NCBI GenBank assembly: GCA_028564705.1
Contig: JAPXFQ010002813.1
Location: 2,108,001 to 2,172,000 of the forward strand
Reading direction: 5' to 3'
Origin: Apricaphanius iberus
Lineage: Eukaryota > Chordata > Actinopteri > Cyprinodontiformes > Aphaniidae
DNA: 64,000 nucleotides
Under the pieces are notes generated by a model, which saw only the letters and a program-made list of their open reading frames with translations, was not told where the DNA came from and did not search any database. The number at the start of each line of letters is the position of its first letter. Positions within the stretch are counted from its first letter, which is position 1. Shown in pieces: positions 37,277-49,200 of the stretch. The position numbers and the translations under genes were made by a program.

Positions 37277-40200
37277 AGAGTCTCAATTCTATTTTACTAT
37301 ATAATTCAAAGCATGTGCAGTAATGGTATCTATTTCGATATTCTTTTTTTCTCCTTTATAAAGGTCAAAATGATTACTTATGAGCATTCTCACTTTCCGG
37401 ATACATTGCAACAGAACAACATTCAAAAGGTTTAGAATTGGAAGGAAGAAAATGAATTGTGCACAATGCATTAAAAAATAAAAAAATAAATATTTTTTCT
37501 AAATTAATGAAGCACAAGATTCTCAACATAAATGATGATGGAGATACTTTAAATAAAATAAAAGCTAAATGCTAGTGTTCTAAATTGTCTTCTTTCCTGG
37601 TTACTTATTTATAAATTAAATTAAAAGTGCAGCAAAGGAAACTGGCACATTTTGAATTAAAAATGCTTCAAAGTATAATAGGTTTCTTTTCAGTTAAATG
37701 TAAAACAACAGATTTTAAACTTGAAATATCTTGTGTAAAGACAAGTATTTATCATCAGTATTTATCCTGTTTGCGTACCTGGAACAAAGTAGGCAGGCAC
37801 AGTTTGATGACATCATCTAAATGGGTAATTACACTATGGCAGTATATTCAAAATCTGCTGCTGCTAAATTCATAATTTCTGTCATTTCTACTAATACGTT
37901 TTATACTGCCCATTACACAACTGTGGCTATTAAAATAAAATTAAAATGTTAAAATATATGCAATATTTAATATTTATATCCAACTATATTTGCAAGGAAC
38001 ATTTGTAATATTAAGATACAGATTTACCATATTCCTGATACTGTCAGACTAAAAGTTAGGCAGAAAAGCACTTCCTGTTGATTACAACATATTTTCTGTG
38101 TCAGAAATCTATTGTGAAACATAACAACCCAGCTGCTGTAGTGTTGCAAACTCATGACAGGAAAAAAATAAATTCAGTTACCAATTGTACCAGTTTCTGG
38201 GCAACTGTGGAGCTCAGCAGTCATAGCAGCCATAATGCTCCTCAGAGAGGCTCCCTGTGCTCTGGCTGCTGCCCACCACTGTGGCAGGGCCTGTCCAGGT
38301 ATGTACTTCCCTGAAGCAACGTGCGTCATTTACTCAGAGGCGCCTTGGCAAGTAAACAGTAGGCAGTGATTGCAGTATAACATGTGTGCAGACTGAAATG
38401 GTAGCTATATATGACCAGTGAATCACCCATCATCATTATCATCCGGTTAGTATAAAAAGGAAGTGCTGGATGTTATTCTAAAAGCTACAGCTCGTAATAA
38501 CCAAGTAAAAAAACAAAAAAAAAACAGCCATAGATGACATAGATTGACCCATTGACTGGGTAGCCAGCAGACAGACTGTTGATTAAGTTATGCCTCTCTC
38601 TGTCACACATTCCTCAGTGGTACCTAAAACCCGGTAGCTCGCTCTGCACCCGGACTTTGTGGCAGAGAGTCGACTTCAGGCTGTGCTTGTTACGTTGCGA
38701 TGTGCACTCTGCGGCCCACTGCTCTTCTCAGTTCTTTTACAAGAGTCTCTTTGGCTTGGGGCGACAGGAAACCAGAGAGACTAAAGAGCCTTTTGTTACT
38801 TTTTCACATCGGCTTATTGGTAACCGGACTCACGTCCCGTCAAAGCAGCAGGGGGACAGAGAGGCGATGGAATGGGGAGAAAACAGGGGGTGGGGAGAAG
38901 GGACGAAAGGAGTAACTGGGGTGGGGGGTACTAAGAGAAGACAAATCAAACTCAATGTACATTTTCAATTGCGAGAGAAATGTTGGATACGTTTGGGCAG
39001 AAGACGTGAATTCATTGAGCAGAGGGGGGGGGGGGCTGACTATTTAGGCTAAAGCTTTCACATCTTACCAAGGCTACTTTGTTATGTCTGTCTTCTTTGT
39101 AGACATCACTAACAAGTGCAGACTACTTCCAGGGTAAGAGCCTTATAAATACTACCAGTGGCCCCTCTAAGCTACTGAAGGAGCTTCAATTCAGCAAATT
39201 AATATAGTGAAAATGTATACTAAAATGTATTTAATTAAGAAAAAAAAAAAAGATTAAATAAATGATTCAAATTACTTCTTGAATTTTTTTAACTTGTTCA
39301 GACTGATTAGATTCCTTTCCATATCAGAGCTAGAAAAATATGTAGAAGAAAAACCAGGGAAAAAACCCCAAAAGACTGATCACTTCCAGCTGTGTGTTGA
39401 AGCGTGATGGTCCCATTTGGGGCGCCAAACGCTGGTATCGATGCCACTCAAGAATTAACTGGGTGAAGTAAAGTCTCCAGCTTGGATGTGAGTTCACAAA
39501 GCAATGTTCTATGTGGGGGATTTTTCCGAGTCGGAAAGTGACAGTGAGGAGGAGAGTGCTGAAGAACAGATTGCAGACAGATTGCCACCACACAAAGAGG
39601 TTCAAAAGAACTCTAACAGGCCAGACTTTGCTGTAATTTACACAGTGGTGACTGATCACTTGACAAAATCTTATTTAGGAAACTAAAATCAAACTTTTGG
39701 TAGCATTCAGGTAGGTATGGGGTATTTAAACGGTAAACGAACTGAACTTTTCTGGTTATATTAACCACTTGTAGCACTTTTAGATTAGAGCACTATTCAC
39801 ATTCACACATTCAGATTGGCAGAGATACTGGGGTTAAGTGTCTTTCCCAAGAACATGTGTTGGAGTAAGAAGATGAGATTGAACCAATTACATTCCAAAC
39901 TCAAATCAAGGAAGTACCGTTTTTTTTTCTCCAACTTAAAACTTAATTATAGTACACATTACATTAATTTACTCACCCAGACAAGTTTGGTGCCTCTTCA
40001 AGTCCTTCGGGGGAAGTTTATTTCCATTCGCGATCAGCATATATCCATATATTGAGAGTTAATGGGGCAACTTAAGTGCCACCGCTCAATAAAGGCATTA
40101 TATGCTACAAAAGTCCATTTCACCAATGTTTTGTTTTGTTACTGACAGGGGGAAAAAATGGTGAAATTAAACTAGTTTTATGGCAGATAATGCCTTATTT

Positions 40201-43200
40201 AGTCTCTATGCCCAAACAACTCCCATTACATAGATATATACACTACCGTTCAAAAGTTTGGGGTCACCCAAACAATTTTGTGTTTTCCATGAAAAGTCAC
40301 ACTTATTCACCACCATACGTTGTGAAATGAATAAAAAATAGAGTCAAGACATTGACAAGGTTAGAAATAATGATTTTTATTTGAAATAAGATTGTTTTTA
40401 CATCAAACTTTGCTTTCATCAAAGAATCCTCCATTTGCAGCAATTACAGCATTGCAGACCTTTGGCATTCTAGCTGTTAATTTGTTGAGGTAATCTGGAG
40501 AAATTGCACCCCACGCTTCTAGAAGCAGCTCCCACAATTTGGATTGGTTGGATGGGCACTTCTTGCGTACCATACGGTCAAGCTGCTCCCACAACAGCTC
40601 AACGGGGTTCAAATCTGGTGACTGCGCTGGCCACTCCATTACCGATAGAATACCAGCTGCCTGCTTCTTCTCTAAATAGTTCTTGCACAATTTCGAGGTG
40701 TGTTTTGGGTCATTGTCCTGTTGTAGGATGAAATTGGCTCCAATCAAGCGCTGTCCACTGGGTATGGCATGGCGTTGCAAAATGGAGTGATAGCCTTCCT
40801 TATTCAGAATCCCTTTTACCCTGTACAAATCTCCCACCTTACCAGCACCAAAGCAACCCCAGACCATCACATTACCTCCACCATGCTTAACAGATGGCGT
40901 CAGGCATTCTTCCAGCATCTTTTCAGTTGTTCTGCGTCTCACAAACGTTCTTCTTTGTGATCCAAACACCTCAAACTTGGATTCATCCGTCCACAGCACT
41001 TTTTTCCAGTCTTCCTCTGTCCAATGTCTGTGTTCTTTTGCCCATCTTAATCTTTTTCTTTTATTGGCCAGTCTCAGATATGGCTTTTTCTTTGCCACTC
41101 TGCCCTGAAGCCCAGAATCCCGCAGCCGCCTCTTCACTGTAGATGTTGACACTGGTGTTTTGCGGGTACTATTTAATGAAGATGCCAGTTGGGGACCTGT
41201 GAGGCGTCTGTTTCTCAAACTAGAGACTCTAATGTACTTATCTTCTTGCTCAGTTGTGCAACGCGGCCTCCCACTTCTTTTTCTACTCTGGTTAGAGCCT
41301 GTTTGTGCTGTCCTCTGAAGGGAGTAGTACACACCGTTGTAGGAAATCTTCAATTTCTTAGCAATTTCTCGCATGGAATAGCCTTCATTTCTAAGAACAA
41401 GAATAGACTGTCGAGTTTCAGATGAAAGTTCTCTTTTTCTGGCCATTTTGAGCGTTTAATTGACCCCACAAATGTGATGCTCCAGAAACTCAATCTGCTC
41501 AAAGGAAGGTCAGTTTTGTAGCTTCTGTACCGAGCTAAACTGTTTTCAGATGTGTGAACATGATTGCACAAGGGTTTTCTAATCATCAATTAGCCTTCTG
41601 AGCCAATGAGCAAACACATTGTACCATTAGAACACTGGAGTGATAGTTGCTGGAAATGGGCCTCTATACACCTATGTAGATATTGCACCAAAAACCAGAC
41701 ATTTGCAGCTAGAATAGTCATTTACCACATTAGAAATGTATAGCGTGTGTTTCTTTAAAGTTAAGACTAGTTTAAAGTTATCTTCATTGAAAAGTATAGT
41801 GCTTTTCCTTAAAAAAATAAGGACATTTCAATGTGACCCCAAACTTTTGAACGGTAGTGAATTCTGATTGCGAATGGATATAAACATCTCCCGAATGTCT
41901 TCCAAGTCACACCAAACTTGTCTGGGTGAGCAAATGAATGCAATGTTTAAGTTTAAAAAAGACAAATGAGTTAAATAGGTTGATATCTGGTATGAGCCAT
42001 GTCCCTAATGTTTATCAGTCTACCACCTTAATTTGCATTTCATGGTACTGGACTTACCCCTCCCCCTCTCACCTCAAATCCTCTGTTGTCTTCATTATAC
42101 TGGACCACATCCATGAAGTTGCCAGCCAGCATTTCTAGGAAGTAGGCAGAGTCCATCTCTGACTGGATCTGTAGAGTGGAACACAAACTGGTGTGTGGAA
42201 AGGGAAATAGGAAAAAAGAACAAAAGAAAACAGAGAAAAAAAGGGGACACAATTAATAAGGATGAATCAGACGAGTTGATATTAGAGAGTGAAGATGTGG
42301 AAAATCAGAGGAAAAAATAAAAGGACATTAAGCATCTGGTGGGGTTTCTTGTTTTCATAGTTTCATTGGTGAAACAAGTTACAAACTTAGCCAGCGCTGC
42401 TTGTTCGTTTGGATGCCTGTCCTACTACAATTCTGTCCAAGGGACAAATTCAATAAATATTCAGGAGGCCACAGACCCCACCAACAATTATAAAAAAGTT
42501 ATTTTTCTTTCATAAGATTAGCTAAACCTACATTATATTAGCGAAACACAGTAGTCTAAGATTTGTGGAACAGGGATCTATACATTTCTTTTTTTATTGC
42601 AAAAAAGGATTTTGTTACATACTGTACGGAGCCCCTTAGGGGACATGGGGAAAACCCCCCCCCCCAAAAAAACAGTTTCTTGTGCACACCACTTAGTAAC
42701 TTAAGAAAATTAAAAAAACAATGTTTTTGTTTTCCCATGTCCCCTTAGGGGCTCCGTATTTTGTTAACTTGAAAAAAAAAAAACACAACATGGTTTATAG
42801 ATTTGATGCATTTTAAGTTTGCTATTTTTTGGGTGTGAAAATGTTTGACTTTTCTCAACAACAGAAGCATACTTTTTTTTTTTTTGTCCATGGATGCTTG
42901 TGGCCTGTAATTAATGAGATTAAAATGCAAGCAACAAAAAAAAAAAAAAGACGACAAGTTATAACTAACATTTTCTATTTTAAGAATTATTACGTTTTCC
43001 TGTAAATGTCTCACCCCAAAAATAGCATTCCTCAATGCCACCTGTGATCATGATTAACATTCTTGATTCATTCGACATTCAGTCCAGTGCCACACAAAGT
43101 GATTCCCAGTACTGCAAATGGCACCTGGGGCGCAATTGGAAATCCCTGTCCTACTTTATCAATGCGAACAAAATTGAGGTCTATTCACATTTAGTGTAAA

Positions 43201-46200
43201 TATAATGCTAAACAAAGCTCAATGTGATGAAAATAGTCATTTCCCGAACAGGTCTGTAATTTCCTCTGGAAGTGGATTCATCAACATCTCTGATGAGAAT
43301 TGAAGGTAATAAAATTACAGCTTTCTTAATCCCTTCATGCTTTTACATTTAGGATCGTTCTTTTTCTCCTACATTTTTTTTGGTGCGTTTATGAGTGCAA
43401 AATCATGTCTTGACGCAAGTGCTGTGTAACCCTGGACGAGAAGCTGGATGCGCCTCCAGACCACAGTTGTGACGTTTGTGTGTTATTGCCAGCATGAGGA
43501 CATGTCTGCATTGTCTGCAAAAAGCTAAAATAAGAAATTTCCAGTGTGGTCGGGCCGGTTTTCTTCTGTTTCCACGACAGTATTAGTACAGTAAGGCTAA
43601 CCGTACCATTAGAGAAGACATGGAGATCTGCTTGTTCATGGTGTGGTTTGACCTCAGTCACTAAAACTACCAAAAATGGTTTTAAAATAACGGTGGAAAC
43701 TGCAATTAAAGCAGGCATGGCAGACAAAGGAGGAACTTACAGTAGTATCATAGTAAATGAAGAGAAAAATAATTTAACGACAGAGTGAGTAAACCCTGAC
43801 AATAGACACTGGAGTAACACGTAGTCTACGAGCCGTTATTACATAACATGACACTAAAATCTCCTTAACCTTAAATTAACCTAAACCAAAACAAAGATGA
43901 ATGAATTTTAACTTTAAACATATTTCAATAGGATGACACTTCTTAAATACATTTAAGGCAATGTGTTAATTTTATCAGAGATCCAAGAATAATTGAGGCC
44001 ATCTCAGAAATCACTTCTAGACGCTCTGGGGCACACTTAATGGGAGGGCCCAATTGTATTCTTTTCTTTTGTTCAGGTTCAGCCTCAAACTTAGCTTGAA
44101 GGTAAGGCTAGCTGTGAATGCTAACCTCTCTGGAGCCAACAGAAAGTCTTCTAGTGTGTAAATGGCCATGTATTTTTAAAGGTTTGCAAGTATTAAAAGT
44201 CAAACAAAGCACAGATTGAAGTCGAAAGAAACTTATTATCCTAAAACTAAATATGCCGGGGCGATAAATTATTTGGGCTTACTTTATTACAGGTAACCTA
44301 TAAGAGTCAAAATGTAACGTTCGGAGTAAATCTAAATCAAACATACCCAGTTGAATACACGAGTGTACAAACTTTTTTTTCGCCTCACTGTCAGAAGTTA
44401 AATCAGACCTAATTTCCATGGTTTAAGGTCTGTTAGAATTACCAAAATGATTTCTCCTTGCTACTTGTCAAAATAATGACAGAAATTATATGTCAGATTT
44501 ATTTATTAATGTCTTCAAAATCAGCCGCGGATACAGGCGGCTGAAAATGAGTTTCCTCCGTAGGGTGGCTGGGCTCTCCCTTAGAGATAGGGTGAGAAGC
44601 TCGGTCATCCGGAGGGGCCTCAGAGTAGAGCCGCTGCTCCTCCACATCGAGAGGAGCCAGTTGAGGTGGCTCGGGCATCTGGTCAGGATGCCTCCTGGAC
44701 GCCTCCCTGGGTGAGGTGTTCTGGGCACGTCCCACCGGGAGGAGACCCAAGGGAAGACCCAGGACCCGCTGGAGGGATTATGTCTCCCAGCTGGCCTGGG
44801 AACGCCTCGGGATTCCTCCCGAGGAGCTGGCCCAAGTAGCCGGGGAGAGGGAAGTCTGGGCCTCTTTGCTTAGGCTACTGCCCCCGCGACCCGACCCCGG
44901 ATAAGCGGAAGATGATGGATGGATGGATGTCTTCAAAATCCAGAGTTCACATTTCTTCAGCATTTTGTAGCGTTGGCGTCAAACTGTATAACTTGTGTCA
45001 TATGTTTTAGGGTTTCCTTCCACAAGCTTCTCACAGTACTTTACAGGAGCTCTGCCCCATACCTCCTGACAGAACTGGTGGAGTCGGCTTTATAGGGTAC
45101 CTCGCTCACACGCTCCTCTTCAGATCAGACCTTACCTTTCACTATCGGACAACAGTATGGAGGGCTTTGTGAAGGCCAAGCCAAAACATTGACTTTGTTG
45201 ACCTCAACCACAGAACATGTCTCCAAAAGTAAAAGCCTGTTGTCTTTGTCGCAAACTACAATCTGGCTTTTTTATTGGGCTTTTCTAAGTGGTGACTCCC
45301 TCTTCGCCAAGTGGTCTTTTAGCCTATCTCAGTACAGGACAAATTTCACTTTTAATGAGACAGGTTAATCCAGCATATTTACAAGGTTGTTAGCTATTGT
45401 TCTAGAGTCTATTTGCACATTCCAGACCAAAACTCTGGAAATTTTACCAGACTTGAGCACAACTCACATATCTCTTACTGATCTCTTGGCTGATTTCTCT
45501 TTGACTTTCCAGTTGTAACGAACAAGAAAACAGTGTGTTGTGGGTGTGTCTGAAATTTAGTTTCAACTGTAATTCAATTAAACTATTGCAAGCATTTTGC
45601 AGAATTCTTTGAAACCCTAAAAAGATAGGAAAAAAACTGCAAAGAGAAAAATCTCTGAGATGTAGGACTGGGAGGTTCAGGAGATCGTTTGTTCCTGTAG
45701 CCATAAGACTATTCAGAGACATCCAACATGTTTCCTAAATTAATTTATTATTGTTAATATTTTTCCCCCCGCCAGTCTAAGATTTATTTGTAAATATATG
45801 AGCACTTGACAAATTGAATTTCTCTTTTTTTGGGGATAAATAAAGTATGTATGTATGTATGTATGTATCTATCCATCTATCGCTTTACAGAGAGTTGAAT
45901 AAAGAATCACCAATTTCAATTAATTACCAAGATTAATTGCCGTGTATTTTGTCTGCATGCAAAGAGACACGCAAAACCAACTAAACCTGCATGAGTCCAT
46001 TTTCTTATAGTCTTGAGTTGAGCTCTAATCATGAAACCTTTGAATTTAAACCACTACAAACATAAATAGATAGGTGATGCTGTTTTTACAGTAGAAAATT
46101 CATATAATAAGACTTTTCAAGAGTTTCTGGAGTTGTATACAGTCTAATATGACAGAACATCTATTTAAATGAAGCAGGTGATGCCACCAGCTAGTAAAAC

Positions 46201-49200
46201 TTTTAAGTATTAAAACCAGCTTGATTAAGGAAACATTCACACCAGTCCAGTTAAGTCAACTTCAAACAAACTCTAGTTTGTTTGCCCATAAAGTCCAGTT
46301 TGTTTGGGAAGATGTGAATGCGCAATCGAACTCTGATGCGAATCAAAAAGGCATACTCTGGTACGCCTTAAACATAGCTCTGAACTCTGGTACTGTTCGA
46401 CTGCATATGTGAATGTCCATCAGGCCAGGAGATGCTCCAAACACAGAAATCGGACTACAGCGGAGGGCATTCTGGGTAAATAAAATTAAAATGACCGCAA
46501 AATACTCAATTCTCATTCTGAGCTGAGTATAACGGACCATCAGGTGTAAAATCATGAAATTGTGCAATAAAGATTCCAGTTCAGATTTCACAAACTAAAA
46601 GAAGAGGAAGATAAAGTTTAAGATCTTAAATGCACTGTACTTGAAGTCTTTGGTGATGTTTTCAAAGGTTTTCGGGTCTTTCAGCTGTTCCGCAAGGGTG
46701 TCTGAAGCTTTTTTCACCAGCACAGGGCAATCAGCATTTTCTGAGGCCAGTGAACGCCACACAACCTCCAAGTACTCTGAAAAAGAATAAAGGCACAGAG
46801 AAGGGAGGAAACTTAAACCCGCATGACCACAATAATACACAACGCCGACCTTAGTTAAAAACAGAGGGCTATTTTTGAGGTGATTTGAAAGCCTCATGTC
46901 ATCATGAAACCAATGTGTTAACCAAGCCTCAATTTAAATGCTTAAAGGAGTTTAGTCAGACAGGTTTCAGAGAGGTTGAAAGTGAAATTATGAGTGATTT
47001 CTACAATTTTATGAACTCCTAAAAGCTCAGAGGTGGGAGTTTAGATTCATGGAGAAATTCTCTCCAAGTTAAAGCCAGCATCTTGCGGTCCAACTCCAGC
47101 GCCGTTTCAGGACTAAAATTAAAACTCAGAACATGATGTTCCCCGTTCTTTGTCTTTCATCACAGTGTTTTCTTCAGGTCACAGTGACTGTGAGTCAAAT
47201 GTGTGCAACAGCGTCTTAAAGATAGCGAGAGCATGTGGGTGGAACAGCCTGGAAGTGGGTCCATAATCGAAACCACTCTGAACTGCAGCCTCACAAAAGG
47301 GAAAAACAACCAGCTTAGCCAAACACAAGGTCTGCAAAGATAAAGAGCACTGCATGATTAGTCTAGAAGGCAAGTTGTTGTGCAGCCCAAGCTCAAACTT
47401 ATACAGAAATTAAAAATAAGATTGCCCTGCTTGCTGGCTGAACGAAATGAGAGTTTCACAAATACAGATGAGGACAAATGTCAGTAACCCTCCAAAAAAA
47501 CAAGAATGCAACTATTTGAGACTGGCAAAAAAAAAATAATAATAAAGACACACCATACCTTCGCTAATTATTTAATACAAGTCAGACTTCGCTCTTAATA
47601 ATTTAATTAGTTTAATTTTTATACAAGTTAATTGTTAAACTGAATATTATTTGCCAATACATTGTCAAGATGAAAAAGGATTAAAGTGCCATTGGATGTG
47701 GTCGCTGGTTGCAGATGTGCCAGTCTGACTATTTCTGAAACTGCTGATCTATTGGAATTGTCCAAAATTAAAAAAAACCGCAGAAAAATGAAGAGTAATT
47801 ATCCAACAAGCTGCAAATAGGAGCACAAACATGCCTGGTTGATGTCAGAGGAAAATAGACAAACACCACTAAAAAACCCCACTGAGGACCCATTTTCTGT
47901 TGCTAACAGAGAACTCGAACAACAATTAATACAGGCTTTTCAGATTTGGGCAATAACAGATAGGAAAAAGTGTTGTATGGTTTGAGGAGTCTTGATTTCA
48001 GCTGTAACATTCAGATGATGGGTTGACTTTGGGGGGAAAAAACCCTGAAAGCACAGATCCATCCATCATCCATAGTGAATGGGGTATTTCCTTTGGGCTG
48101 ATTACTACCTATACAACAGTTAAACCACACAGCCTCCCCGAGTATTCTTACCGCCCATGTCTATCAATTTAAGACCACACACATCTTTTGATGGCTACCC
48201 AGCAGAATAATGCACCATGAGCATATGGTCCACTTTGTGGCATGGTGCGGAAACAGCCGTCTCACCTTGACTGCGAACAAAACGAAGGAGATGATTGTGG
48301 ATTTCAGAAACGACAGGGTTAGGGCAAACACTGTTTCCGTCATGGGAGAAGAAGTGGAGGTTGCTGAGGAGCATAAATCTCTCAGTGGTCACCTGGATGA
48401 CAGACAGGACTGGAGACTCAGCAATGAAGCAGTCTTCAATAAGGGACAGCGCAGTCTTCACTTCTTGAGGAAGCTCAGGTTCCTCAAGGTTTACAGAAAG
48501 ATGCTGCATTTCTTCTGGGGAACCTTCAAACCATCATACAGCATCAGAGAGTCTTCAGTCACCAGATCTCAACCCAGTGCAGCATCTTTGGGATTTGGAG
48601 GAACAGGAGATTCAAAACTTGGATGTGCAGCCAGTAAATCTAAATATGTATTGACCTTCACGTCAATATGGACCGTAATCTCTAAGGTGTGTGTGTAAGA
48701 GCTTGTTGAATCTACGCCACAGAGAACAAAGGTAGTTCTGGAGATAAAAGGAGATCAAGCCTACTACCAGAAAGGTGACCCTAATAATGTGGTCAATAAC
48801 AGTGAGAAACAGGAATATCATGGAGGAAAGTGTTTTTTTTGTTGTTGTTTTTTTTAAACAGCTGGACAATATTTTTCAAGTCTTTGGTCATGACAATGTC
48901 AGTTCTGTGAATACATAATTTATTATTCATAATAATCTAATTGGTGATGATTTGTCACTTTCACCACTTATCTATTATAGCACTTGTGCTTTTATCTTAA
49001 CATTTAATGATAAGGGTTAATAAAATATTTGCATTCATTCGGTCCGCCCTTCCTGAGCAAAATGCTCATTGTGTCTCAGGTTTGAAAGGGGACATCTCCA
49101 CACTGGAATTATAAAATATTTTGATAAATTGTGAAGAGGAATAAATCGTGATAGATGAAGTTATTTTCAAAAATTAAAATGTTTCAGGTTTTTCCCACCT

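Larger units (their letters stand above)
39900..41975. mobile_element. Long palindromic element interrupted by the DD38E Tc1
   Basis: Left arm sequence at 39965-40050 (ACTCACCCAGACAAGTTTGG ... CCATTCGCGATCAG) recurs inverted at 41863-41940 (CTGATTGCGAATGG ... CCAAACTTGTCTGGGTGAG). The palindrome continues inward to GGCAGATAATGCC near 40181. The Tc1 copy sits in the inner part of the right arm. No coding capacity of its own. The same arms occur in the 18.36-19.18 kb element. Outer ends are approximate. Confidence 0.65.

Noticed and set aside
38579..39052. 157-codon plus-strand frame
   Set aside because: Low-complexity Gly/Glu/Arg end, no splice-consistent partners, no family resemblance.
48210..48698. 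162-codon frame as a fusion protein
   Set aside because: It joins an L2 LINE fragment to Tc1 relic sequence; a nesting artefact.
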